Shown one piece after another: positions 47,467-55,233 of a stretch of DNA of 64,000 nt. The notes below the pieces were generated by a model. It saw nothing but the letters and a program-made list of their open reading frames with translations. It was not told the DNA's origin and made no database searches. This DNA comes from Deferribacteres bacterium (lineage in GTDB: Bacteria > Chrysiogenota > Deferribacteres > Deferribacterales > Geovibrionaceae), in NCBI GenBank assembly GCA_023395255.1, contig JAEWZN010000003.1, forward strand, positions 186,001 through 250,000, written 5' to 3'. Numbering within the stretch: position 1 is the first letter of the stretch; each line of letters opens with the position of its first letter. The position numbers and the translations under genes are program-made.

Positions 47467-48774
47467 TTATTTAATGCCGAATTCGTTTATTTTGCTGTGG
47501 AGTGTTCTGCGCGAGATTCCCAGAACCTCAGCCGCCTTGGTTTTGTTTCCGCCTGTTTTTTCCAGCGCCTTGATTATAAGATCCTTTTCGTTGTCCCGCA
47601 TGTCCAGCGAACCGCAGCCGTTTCTGTTTTCAAGCGGTGGCAGGGTGTCAGGGGTAAGTCTTTCCGATTTTGAGAGAATAACGCTTCTTTCCACTATGTT
47701 TTCAAGCTCCCTTATGTTGCCGGGAAAAGGATATTTTTTCAGCTTATCAATATAGCTTCTTTCCGCTCCCTTAATCAGTTTTCCGAATCTCTGGGCGTAT
47801 TTTGATATAAAAAAGTTCACCAAAGGCTCAATCTCCTGATTTCTTTCCCTGAGCGGAGGGAGATTCACAGGGAACACCGACAGCCTGAAATACAGATCCT
47901 CCCTGTATTCACCTCTTTCCGAAAGTGTTTTGAGATCCTTGTTTGTGGCTGCCACAATGCGCGCATCCGTGGTCAGTGTGCGGATTCCGCCTACACGCTC
48001 AAACGTTCTGTCCTGAAGTACACGGAGCAGCTTTGCCTGCACCTGCGGGGGAAGCTCGCCTATCTCATCCAGAAATATTGTGCCTCCGTCCGCCAGCTCA
48101 AAGCGCCCCTCTTTGTTTGCGGATGCTCCGGTGAATGCGCCTTTCATGTGGCCGAAGAGCTCGCTTTCTATGAGGTTTTCATTCAACGCGGCGCAGTTCA
48201 CTGCTATGAACGGTTTGTTCTTCCGCGGGGAGTTGGCGTGTATTGAGCGGGCAATAAGCTCTTTACCCGTGCCCGATTCTCCGAGGATCAGAACAGTTGC
48301 ATTCAGAGGAGCCACCATCTTAAGCTGTTCTATGATTTTCCCCAGTCCGTCTGCGGAGTAAACCCCTTCAAAGCTGTATTCCTCAGCATATTCAAGGGGG
48401 GGTATAACAGTTTTCTCAATCAGTGTTTTTGCCACTGTTTCAAGCATGTGGTCTATATCCACAGGTTTGGTGAGATAATCCGCAGCGCCGAGTTTCATGG
48501 CCTCCACAGCGGTTTTAACGCTGGAGAATGCGGTTATCACTATGACAGGCACAGTCAGCCCCCTTCTGCTAACATGGGTGAGAAAGGTAAGGCCGTCCAT
48601 TATATCCATCTTCATGTCAAGGAGGATTGCATCAGGCTCAAAATCATCAAGCTTGATAAGAGCTTCTGCTCCGTTAGCTGCTTCCTCGGTTTTATATCCG
48701 TTGTCTTCAAGGTGAAGCTTAATCATCAGTCTGTGGTTGGATTCGTCATCAACAATAAGTATTCTGCCAGCCAT
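47467..48774 (-). CDS. Sigma-54-dependent response regulator (NtrC/ZraR type)
   Basis: A 435-residue activator with a receiver domain (Asp53 as phosphate acceptor, Lys in LTKPVD), an AAA+ domain with GESGTGKE, GAFTGA (the sigma-54 contact loop) and GGTIFLDEIGELP, and a Fis-type helix-turn-helix at the end (NKTKAAEVLGISRRTLHSK). The full GAFTGA loop shows an active activator. It is 6 bases downstream of its kinase and co-transcribed. No clear -24/-12 promoter was found nearby, so its regulon is not assigned. Confidence 0.95.
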   Translation of the reverse strand: MAGRILIVDDESNHRLMIKLHLEDNGYKTEEAANGAEALIKLDDFEPDAILLDMKMDIMDGLTFLTHVSRRGLTVPVIVITAFSSVKTAVEAMKLGAADYLTKPVDIDHMLETVAKTLIEKTVIPPLEYAEEYSFEGVYSADGLGKIIEQLKMVAPLNATVLILGESGTGKELIARSIHANSPRKNKPFIAVNCAALNENLIESELFGHMKGAFTGASANKEGRFELADGGTIFLDEIGELPPQVQAKLLRVLQDRTFERVGGIRTLTTDARIVAATNKDLKTLSERGEYREDLYFRLSVFPVNLPPLRERNQEIEPLVNFFISKYAQRFGKLIKGAERSYIDKLKKYPFPGNIRELENIVERSVILSKSERLTPDTLPPLENRNGCGSLDMRDNEKDLIIKALEKTGGNKTKAAEVLGISRRTLHSKINEFGIK

Positions 48775-48780
48775 TTCTAG

Positions 48781-50070
48781 TTACCTGCCGAATTTTATTT
48801 CTATAATAAAAGGGTTTGTGCTTTTAACTTCCGCCTGAAACCCGTGGAGGGCGCATATCCTTTTCACCACCGCAAGCCCCAGACCGGAACCTTTTGCCTT
48901 TGTTGTGTAAAAGGGCTCAAAGAGCCTGTTTTTCTCAGGTGCTTCTCCGGCCACATCGTTTTTCACTGTGATTCCTTTTTCGCTGTAGTCTATCTCCACT
49001 GTTCCATGCTCCGGCGATGCCTGCAGGGCATTGAGGAGCAGGTTGAACAGCACCTGGAGCATTTTGTCGGCATCAGCCTTTATCAGGGCATCCTCGCCGT
49101 TGATCGCAATGCGGACTGATTTGCTTTTGAAATCAGCGGAAAGAAGGTTGATCGTCTTGTCAGCCAGAGCGCCGATTGAAATATTCTGCATGTCCGCCTT
49201 GAGCTCTTTGCCGAATGTGAGAAAGTCGTTTACTATGGTGTTCAGCCTGTTTATTTCGTCCGTTGTGTGAGCCAGGATGTCTTTTATGTCGGGGCTCTGC
49301 TCCTTTTTTGCGGCAAAACTTATAAGACCGGAGATTGAGCTCAGCGGGTTTCTTATCTCATGGGCGAGGATGTGGGACATTTTGCCCATCTCTGCTTCCT
49401 GTTCAACCTTTTTGAACCGTTCAATCTGGAGCAGGTGCAGCCTGATGAAGCGTATTACCAGCACATATGCAACTATGAGGAAAACAAGTATAATCCCTAT
49501 CTGAACAAGCCCTGTGTACATCTGTCTTTTTGCGAGGGCAACAGCGGAGGAATCCATAACAAGAGCAACTGTTATATCCTGTAGGTTTTCGGGATTGGGC
49601 GGTTCCCCCATCATCCTCTGTCCCTGTCTTCGCTCCATCATGAGACCGTGGTTAGGATTGCTGAATGTCTTGAAGGATGTATAAATTGTTATTGTTTCAC
49701 CGCTCTCAACAATGGAGTACCCGCTTATCTCCCCCATGTAAGGCGGCGTGTAGGCGGGGGAGGGGTTGACTATTATTTTTCCGTCTTCATCGAAAATAAC
49801 CATATTCAGCACTGAATTCTGTGTGCTGAGTTCCTCAACGAAGCGTATCAGCCTGTCCATTCCGGCATATCTGGACACCATGAACGCCCGCCTTCCGCCT
49901 TCCAGCGATTTCAGAGAGTTCATCCCCATGTCTATTATGTGGTGTTTGTATGTCTCTATGTTTCTCGTGTAGGATTTTATATGGATCACCGCGTGTATCA
50001 GGTTAAGCAGTATCACTGCGATAAGCACCAGCTTGAGCTTTTCGGCGAATCCGTTTTTATTTTGTTCCAT
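48781..50070 (-). CDS. Membrane sensor histidine kinase (ZraS-like)
   Basis: 429 residues. Two membrane helices (about 11-31 and 185-207) frame a periplasmic sensor part of about 150 residues that has a Met- and Arg-rich loop around LMMERRQGQRMM. A HisKA domain with His237 in ILAHEIRNPLSS and a HATPase domain with GSGLGLAVVK follow. The topology and partner are those of ZraS/ZraR, which sense envelope stress and zinc; metal binding here is only suggested by the Met-rich loop. It is the first gene of the pair. Confidence 0.9.
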   Translation of the reverse strand: MEQNKNGFAEKLKLVLIAVILLNLIHAVIHIKSYTRNIETYKHHIIDMGMNSLKSLEGGRRAFMVSRYAGMDRLIRFVEELSTQNSVLNMVIFDEDGKIIVNPSPAYTPPYMGEISGYSIVESGETITIYTSFKTFSNPNHGLMMERRQGQRMMGEPPNPENLQDITVALVMDSSAVALAKRQMYTGLVQIGIILVFLIVAYVLVIRFIRLHLLQIERFKKVEQEAEMGKMSHILAHEIRNPLSSISGLISFAAKKEQSPDIKDILAHTTDEINRLNTIVNDFLTFGKELKADMQNISIGALADKTINLLSADFKSKSVRIAINGEDALIKADADKMLQVLFNLLLNALQASPEHGTVEIDYSEKGITVKNDVAGEAPEKNRLFEPFYTTKAKGSGLGLAVVKRICALHGFQAEVKSTNPFIIEIKFGR

Positions 50071-50143
50071 CAGTCACCTTGTTGTTAGATATGCTCAATA
50101 TATCAGTTGCCATGTTTAAAGAGAAGTGCTATCTCTTTTTACA

Positions 50144-50740
50144 ATGCTTTTGAACGTAGCTCTCCTTGCGGGGGGGCAGAGCAGGCGCTTCGGCTCCGAT
50201 AAGGCTCTGGCTCTCTTCCGCGGAAAACCTCTTATTGAGTATATATCCGAAAAGTTTGTCCGTGAAGGGTTCAATGTTTCCGTCATCTCTAAAGACGTTA
50301 CAAAGTACCTTAATGTTCTCAGCGGTTCTGTGGAGCATGTGGAGGATATTTACGAACAGCAGTGTCCGCTTGCGGGACTTATCACTGCTCTGCGTCATTT
50401 CAGGGCTCCGGTGTTTGTTATCTCCACTGATGCGCCGGGTGTGCCTGCTGATGCGGCAAAGGCTGTTCTCGGTTCATTGAGCGGTTATGATGCCGCAGTG
50501 CCGGATGCTTTCGGAAAAATACACCCGCTCATCGCGGCTTACTCACCTAGCTGTCTGGATATTTTTGTAAACCAGTTCGAAACAGGCAACTACCGCCTCA
50601 GGGATGCTCTCTCCGCGCTGAATACGCGTTATCTGGACGATGCTTTCTTTTCCTCCATAGGTTTTGACGGTTCCATATTCTCCAATATTAACCGCAGGGA
50701 GGATATGGAGATTCTCAACAACACCGTTTACGGCAAATAG
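50144..50740 (+). CDS. mobA: Molybdenum cofactor guanylyltransferase (MobA)
   Basis: About 198 residues. ALLAGGQSRRFGSDKAL is the nucleotide-binding motif of MobA, which attaches GMP to molybdopterin to make the MGD form needed by DMSO-reductase-family enzymes. STDAPGVP is the metal/nucleotide Asp motif. The ATG at 50144 matches family starts; a GTG at 50126 would add six residues, and neither has a strong ribosome binding site. It is divergent from the kinase gene. It would supply the cofactor for the molybdoenzyme at 39967. Confidence 0.88.
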   Translation: MLLNVALLAGGQSRRFGSDKALALFRGKPLIEYISEKFVREGFNVSVISKDVTKYLNVLSGSVEHVEDIYEQQCPLAGLITALRHFRAPVFVISTDAPGVPADAAKAVLGSLSGYDAAVPDAFGKIHPLIAAYSPSCLDIFVNQFETGNYRLRDALSALNTRYLDDAFFSSIGFDGSIFSNINRREDMEILNNTVYGK

Positions 50741-50820
50741 CCCGTAGATAGAAAGTTTTTGTTTTTTAAAATTTTACCTTGCAAAACAGACAAAAATTTA
50801 TTAAGTATATCTTCCTTGCT

Positions 50821-50894
50821 GCGCCCGTAGCTCAATTGGATAGAGTGGCAGACTACGAATCTGTAGGTTAGGGGTTCGACTCCCTTCGGGCGCG
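50821..50894 (+). tRNA. tRNA-Arg (anticodon ACG)
   Basis: The 7-bp acceptor stem GCGCCCG/CGGGCGC, the D arm, a 5-bp anticodon stem GCAGA/TCTGT with loop CTACGAA (anticodon ACG), and a T arm GGGGTTCGACTCCCT are all present. No CCA is encoded. A strong terminator follows at 50898. Confidence 0.96.
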
Positions 50895-50897
50895 TTG

Positions 50898-50929
50898 AAA
50901 AAAGGCTTCCTTTATGGAAGCCTTTTTTT
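50898..50929 (+). terminator. Rho-independent terminator after tRNA-Arg
   Basis: The stem AAAGGCTTCC/GGAAGCCTTT has a TTTAT loop and runs into TTTTTTT. Confidence 0.93.
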
Positions 50930-50949
50930 GTTATAATGATTGATTAAAC

Positions 50950-51013
50950 AACTCCAGGGATGGAGTTGCGCCGTGCGCAGCGAAGGCGAATCATATTCGC
51001 CGCGAGCGTGTGC
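50950..51013. repeat. Two-hairpin structured repeat element (distant copy)
   Basis: Hairpin 1 is AACTCC/GGAGTT (50950-50967) and hairpin 2 GGCGAAT/ATTCGCC (50985-51001). Between and after them are the same blocks as in the repeat by eno: GCGCCGTGCGCAGCGAAGG (one base different) and GCGAGCGTGTGC. The stem sequences differ from those at 13223 but pair perfectly. Confidence 0.8.
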
Positions 51014-51042
51014 ATCAAACTGACCGGATGATGTGTTACCGC

Positions 51043-51123
51043 GTCACTGCGAGGAGCGAGAGGGCGTGGCAGTCTCTAAAATATACTGAGAGATTGCTTC
51101 ACTCTTTCAGGGTTCGCAATGAC
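51043..51123. repeat. Palindromic intergenic repeat (GTCATTGCGAGGAGCG type)
   Basis: An imperfect inverted repeat: the ends GTCACTGCGA and TCGCAATGAC, and the inner CAGTCTCT and AGAGATTG, pair over about 81 bases. Its 5' part is like the widespread GTCATTGCGAGGAGCGAAG intergenic repeats known from many bacterial genomes. No coding potential. Confidence 0.75.
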
Positions 51124-51294
51124 GCAAAACATTCCCGAAAGGAGAAATCCCGGTAATAGAAAACCGGAGAACAAGGTAAAATTATGTGCAACGTTGAGAA
51201 TGGTAACAGAATCAACCGGGGACACAGGTAACATGTTACTTATGTCTATACGTTATACATTCTGCTGATTGTAACTCTTTACAGAACTTCGGAT
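51124..51294. other. Intergenic stretch with a 26-bp imperfect palindrome
   Basis: The rest of the gap before the EAL-HDOD gene. At 51221-51246 lies GACACAGGTAACATGTTACT followed by TATGTC, symmetric at 22 of 26 bases around GTAACATGTTAC. Short matches to transposon-end-like sequence are possible but no transposase remains. Confidence 0.45.
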
Positions 51295-52530
51295 TTACCC
51301 CAGCAGCCCCTTATCTTTTGTGACGAAGCTTTCCATGCGCACCTCCGCAGCATCGGCAAGGGTCAGGTTAAACTCCCTGAGGAGTGTCATGGCTTCGTCA
51401 ATTTCGTTCCGTTCAAGCATTATCGCCAGTTTCAGGAGCTTGCCCAGCTTGTTTTCCGTGCCCATGACAGCCTCCTTTATATCCGTACTGACATTGAACT
51501 GATCTATAAACGCTTCAAAAGGAGCCTCCAGAATCACATCCAGAAGAGAGAGCAGACCGGTCAGAAATGCCTTCTCTTTGAGTTCCCTGCATGATTTTTC
51601 GGCTATTTTCTCCATGGTGGACGCGCGCTCATGGGCGGTCTGCATCAAAGGGTTTTCGCAGGGATCCATATTTCCTTTTGAGGCATACAGCAGAAGAGTA
51701 AGCCATTTTGAAAGATTATTTCTGCCGAGAAGCGCCGCCGCATGTTTTATGGAAGTTATGTCAGATTTCAGGAAGAATGCGGATGAATTTATGAATTTAA
51801 GCAGGTTGAGGTTTATTGCCGGATAGTTTTTCATCTCCCGCGCTATAAATTCCATCGTGCTGTTGTCATCCCTCAGTATGTTGATCAGGCTTATCACTCC
51901 TGCCATAGAGGGGTCTATCCCCTTTTTTGCAGATACAACAAGGGGTTTTGCAAAGTAATAACCCTGAAAGTATTCAAACCCCAGTTTTTTGCAGAACTCA
52001 AACTCGTCCCTTGTTTCAACCTTTTCAGCCAGAAGACGGACGTTCATCGCTTTCAGCGAGTCCATGTTTTTTATTATCTGCATCTTGGAGACAGAGCGTA
52101 TATCAACCTTGATGAAGCTCACATCCCCGAAGAGCGGGCGGAAGGTTTCCGCATGGCTCTCGGTGAATATGAAGTCATCCAGTGCGAAGCTGTAGTTCTG
52201 TTTGCCGTAATCTTTTATTTTATCAACCAAATCATCGGTGACTTTTGTGGTTTCCAGTATTTCAAGGACAGTTTTATCAGCGGGAAGAAGGGCTATTATG
52301 TCTTCATCAATCACCGATTCATCAATATTGATAAAGCCTTTCTTCGCTCCCAGGAGGGTTTCTATGCCGAAATTCTGCAAAAGGTGCAGCAGGACGGATG
52401 AGGTTGCGGACAGATTATCGTCTATCTCCGCTATATTTTTCTCTGCATTACGGAAAAGTATTTCATAAGCATATATGTTTCCGTTGCTGTCCAGTATCGG
52501 CTGTCTTCCGACAAAAATTCTGTCGCTCAT
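51295..52530 (-). CDS. EAL-HDOD protein
   Basis: 411 residues with an N-terminal EAL domain (about 1-200) and a C-terminal HDOD domain (about 205-390). The EAL motif itself is changed to YEILFRN, and the DDF part (ALDDFIF) and the QGYYFAKP end are kept. This fits the YuxH group, in which cyclic-di-GMP breakdown is often lost and the domain is a binding or signalling module. HDOD proteins act in signalling, biofilm or motility. It is a single gene beside a repeat-rich region. Confidence 0.9.
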   Translation of the reverse strand: MSDRIFVGRQPILDSNGNIYAYEILFRNAEKNIAEIDDNLSATSSVLLHLLQNFGIETLLGAKKGFINIDESVIDEDIIALLPADKTVLEILETTKVTDDLVDKIKDYGKQNYSFALDDFIFTESHAETFRPLFGDVSFIKVDIRSVSKMQIIKNMDSLKAMNVRLLAEKVETRDEFEFCKKLGFEYFQGYYFAKPLVVSAKKGIDPSMAGVISLINILRDDNSTMEFIAREMKNYPAINLNLLKFINSSAFFLKSDITSIKHAAALLGRNNLSKWLTLLLYASKGNMDPCENPLMQTAHERASTMEKIAEKSCRELKEKAFLTGLLSLLDVILEAPFEAFIDQFNVSTDIKEAVMGTENKLGKLLKLAIMLERNEIDEAMTLLREFNLTLADAAEVRMESFVTKDKGLLG

Positions 52531-52790
52531 AAACCTCTTTTCCGCTTTTCCGGTGATATGTTTTTAACCGGACTACTCAAAAGGATAAAAAATATCAAGT
52601 GAAAATTACCTTTGTAAATGCTTCTTAGATAATATATCATATAAAGTAACTAGTTTCAGATAAAATAAAAGCATATGTTTTAATATTTCCGATATGCTCA
52701 TAACAATATAACCGGAACCTGCGTGCATCAGGACAGGAAAGAGCAGAAGTGAAAACAGTTTGCGCAAATCAGCGCCCCGTCTCTTGAGGA
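52531..52790. other. AT-rich intergenic region
   Basis: About 260 bases between the EAL-HDOD gene and the zapB-like promoter. It must hold the promoter of the EAL-HDOD gene on the minus strand, but none was assigned. No terminator or repeat was seen. Confidence 0.4.
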
Positions 52791-52819
52791 TTGACAAACT
52801 TGTGCTTCTCTGACATAAT
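52791..52819 (+). promoter_or_regulatory. Sigma-70 promoter of the zapB-like gene (leaderless)
   Basis: TTGACA (52791-52796), a 17-base spacer, then CATAAT (52814-52819). The ATG follows only 6 bases after the -10 box, so transcription would begin at or next to the start codon. Confidence 0.7.
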
Positions 52820-52825
52820 TTTGAT

Positions 52826-53020
52826 ATGGAATTACTTGAGAAACTGAATATTTTAAGCAGTAAGATAGAACGTCTCATAGATGACAGGGAAAACCTGAAA
52901 AACGAAAACGAAGCCCTGAGAAAGAGGGCTTCGGAACTGGAAGCGGAAATGTCCGCCCTTATTGAAGAAAGGAAAACGGTCAGGGAAAAAGTGGAGAGCC
53001 TTCTGGCTAGAATAGGGTAA
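52826..53020 (+). CDS. ZapB-like coiled-coil protein
   Basis: A 64-residue acidic/basic heptad protein, almost all coiled coil (ELLEKLNILSSKIERLID and onward). It sits 4 bases ahead of zapA. ZapB of E. coli is a coiled-coil partner of ZapA at the division ring; small proteins of this size take the same place in other groups. The ATG has no Shine-Dalgarno site, and the promoter lies directly ahead. The assignment rests on structure and neighbourhood. Confidence 0.72.
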   Translation: MELLEKLNILSSKIERLIDDRENLKNENEALRKRASELEAEMSALIEERKTVREKVESLLARIG

Positions 53021-53024
53021 AAGA

Positions 53025-53300
53025 ATGAGTCCTGAAAGCAAGGAAGTTCATATAACCGTCGCGGGCGGGCACTACTCCCTGAGAACTGAGCACGAAGAGG
53101 TGCTGAAAAAAGCAGCAGGGCTTCTGGAGGACAAGTTTCAGGAATCGAGCGATTCCTCCAAGATAGTCAATACTCACCGTGCCGTTGTTATGGCAGGTTT
53201 GAAAGTCGCCGTTGACAGTGTTGAGCTTTCAGAGCTTATGGCCGAAGCAGAGGCCAAAGTGGACAAGCTCAGCGAACGGCTGAACGAGATAGATATATAA
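53025..53300 (+). CDS. zapA: Cell division protein ZapA
   Basis: A 91-residue ZapA: an N-terminal beta-strand part with VHITVAGGHYSL, then a long helix (ending SELMAEAEAKVDKLSERL). ZapA binds FtsZ and bundles protofilaments. The gene is followed at once by 6S RNA, an arrangement also known in other bacteria where ssrS is beside zapA (ygfE). Confidence 0.88.
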   Translation: MSPESKEVHITVAGGHYSLRTEHEEVLKKAAGLLEDKFQESSDSSKIVNTHRAVVMAGLKVAVDSVELSELMAEAEAKVDKLSERLNEIDI

Positions 53301-53301
53301 A

Positions 53302-53480
53302 GATCCCCTGCGGCGTTCGTAAGATGGAAGAAAACTGCAGCCAACAATTTTAACCTGGGGGTTGATACTGGGCGCAGTGTGCATGCCTGCTTGCAGGAAG
53401 CCTGAAGCGTCCGTGATACTCCCGCCCTTATTGTAAGGGCTACTAGGTTTCTTCCACAAACGGCGCATGCGGGGGTTGGT
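53302..53480 (+). ncRNA. ssrS: 6S RNA
   Basis: About 180 bases between zapA and rarA. The ends pair as in 6S RNA: CCCCTGCGGCG with CGCATGCGGGG, and an inner closing stem GGAAGAAA (53327-53334) with TTTCTTCC (53449-53456), leaving a large central bubble and an apical arm. 6S RNA binds the RNA polymerase-sigma-70 holoenzyme. The location behind zapA and near the 5-formyl-THF cyclo-ligase gene is the conserved genomic neighbourhood. The ends are approximate. Confidence 0.82.
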
Positions 53481-53483
53481 TTT

Positions 53484-54701
53484 ATGAGGATACTGGAAGC
53501 ACTCCGCCCGAAAGGGCTTGAAGATATAGTAGGGCAGGATCATCTTTTTAAAGGGGATGCGCTCTTTTTAAAGCTGGTGAAGTCAGGCAACTTTGACTCG
53601 CTGATCCTGATTGGCCCGCCGGGCTGCGGCAAAACCACCGCGGCGGAACTGGTGGGAGAGTACCTTGCTATACCCTTCTTCAGGCTGCATGCCTCCACTT
53701 CCGGTTCCTCGGACATAAAGAACATAATCGAATCCACGAAGCACTACGGCAGAGAGGCCATTGTCTTCATCGATGAGCTTCACAGGTTTAACAAAACCCA
53801 GCAGGATCTCCTGCTGAAAGTTATCGACGGAAGGCACGCGAAGCTTATAGGAGCCTCCACGGAGAACCCTTACTTCAACCTCACTCAGCCGCTCCGCTCA
53901 AGGAGTTTTGTGTTTGAGTTCAATCCTCTTGGGGACAGGGCTCTGGATCAGCTTTATGAAAAGGCTGTTTCCTACATAAAAGAAAGCTACGGGGTTGAAG
54001 AAGTGACAGCCGATGACGAAGGCCTGACAAAGCTTAAGCGGGTCAGCCTCGGCGATGGAAGACGCTTTCTGAACATGCTGGAACTCTCCGTTATAAAGGG
54101 TGTTTTCAGCGGGCAGAGCGTCACACTGGGTCTTCATGGCATTGAAGACTACGTCACAGGCGGAAGCTACGATACGGACGAGCATTACGACCTGCTTTCC
54201 GCCATGATAAAAAGCATAAGGGGCAGTGACCCCGATGCGGCTCTTCTCTGGGGCATGAAGCTTATGGAAAGCGGAGTGGCTCCGGAAACGGTTTTCAGAA
54301 GGCTGCTCATCTCAGCCAGTGAGGACATAGGCAATGCCTATCCCGATGCGCTGGAATTTGCAAACGCTGCTTATCAGGCGTTTACAAATGTGGGCAGACC
54401 CGAAGGTGACATTATCTTCGCTCAGGCGGTGACTTACCTTGCCTCCTGCCCGAAGAGCAACAGGAGCTATATGGCTCTGCACAAAGTAAAAAATTACCTT
54501 CAGGCACACAACCCCAAAGTGCCTGACCATCTTAGAAGCGGGGGCAGCGGGTATGTTTATCCGTTTGATCACGGAAGTTTTGTGAAGCAGGATTATGCGG
54601 AGGAAACGCTTAATTTTTACAATCCTTCCGAACAGGGATTTGAGGCAAAATTTGCAGAACGCCTTAAAAGGCTCTGGGACGGCGTAAAGAAATATGAATA
54701 A
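53484..54701 (+). CDS. rarA: Replication-associated recombination protein RarA/MgsA
   Basis: A 405-residue AAA+ ATPase related to clamp loaders. It has the P-loop GPPGCGKT, the DELHRF Walker B box, GASTENPYF sensor 1 and a C-terminal tetramerisation domain (around SGVAPETVFRRLLISASEDIG). It acts at stalled replication forks. It starts just after the 6S RNA gene; no ribosome binding site is clear. It overlaps the next gene by 8 bases. Confidence 0.93.
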   Translation: MRILEALRPKGLEDIVGQDHLFKGDALFLKLVKSGNFDSLILIGPPGCGKTTAAELVGEYLAIPFFRLHASTSGSSDIKNIIESTKHYGREAIVFIDELHRFNKTQQDLLLKVIDGRHAKLIGASTENPYFNLTQPLRSRSFVFEFNPLGDRALDQLYEKAVSYIKESYGVEEVTADDEGLTKLKRVSLGDGRRFLNMLELSVIKGVFSGQSVTLGLHGIEDYVTGGSYDTDEHYDLLSAMIKSIRGSDPDAALLWGMKLMESGVAPETVFRRLLISASEDIGNAYPDALEFANAAYQAFTNVGRPEGDIIFAQAVTYLASCPKSNRSYMALHKVKNYLQAHNPKVPDHLRSGGSGYVYPFDHGSFVKQDYAEETLNFYNPSEQGFEAKFAERLKRLWDGVKKYE

Positions 54702-55233
54702 AGCCGCTCTCAGAAAGCTCATGAAGGAAAAACGCTGTCAACTGGCTGTTCCCTTTGTGGAGGAGGCCTCGCGCAGCATATGCCTTAAATTCCTCGCCGA
54801 GTATAAATCGGCAAAGAGGGTACTTTTGTACTCCGATATAAATAACGAGGTGAAAACGGAAAATCTTGCGCTACAATTAATGAACGGAGGGACGGAAGTC
54901 TACCTGCCCGCATTAAAAGAAGGCAGGCTGGTTACCGGACCCTATGACGGAGGATTACAGGCGGGACCCTACGGAGTCAGGGAACCGATTGTGATAGATG
55001 ACAGAACAGATTTTGACGTGGTTGCTGTGCCGGGACTTGCTTTTGACAGCGGGTTGTACAGGCTTGGCTACGGAGGCGGCTACTACGACAGACTACTGCC
55101 CGGACTGAAGCTTTCGGTCAAAGCCGGTCTGGGTTACGGATTTCAGATTGTCGGCACGGTTTACAGGGAAGAGCATGATTTCCCCTTGGATGCGCTGATA
55201 ACTGAAAATTACATATACAGGAGGAGCAGATGA
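54694..55233 (+). CDS. 5-Formyltetrahydrofolate cyclo-ligase
   Basis: A 179-residue protein of the 5-FTHF cyclo-ligase family (ygfA/fau). It has the ATP-binding pattern [17 protein letters not shown] and VAVPGLAFD, which are family signatures, and an N-terminal arginine-rich helix. It converts 5-formyl-THF to 5,10-methenyl-THF. It overlaps rarA by 8 bases and rny by 4 bases, so the genes are coupled. Confidence 0.92.
   Translation: MNKAALRKLMKEKRCQLAVPFVEEASRSICLKFLAEYKSAKRVLLYSDINNEVKTENLALQLMNGGTEVYLPALKEGRLVTGPYDGGLQAGPYGVREPIVIDDRTDFDVVAVPGLAFDSGLYRLGYGGGYYDRLLPGLKLSVKAGLGYGFQIVGTVYREEHDFPLDALITENYIYRRSR

Noticed and set aside
51170-51260. Remnant of an insertion sequence end behind the tRNA
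   Set aside because: Only short similarity to transposon-like palindromes is visible; there is no transposase fragment or target-site duplication.
52606-52878. A 90-codon minus-strand open frame between the EAL-HDOD and zapB-like genes
   Set aside because: It overlaps the strong promoter and start of the zapB-like gene on the other strand and has no recognisable features.
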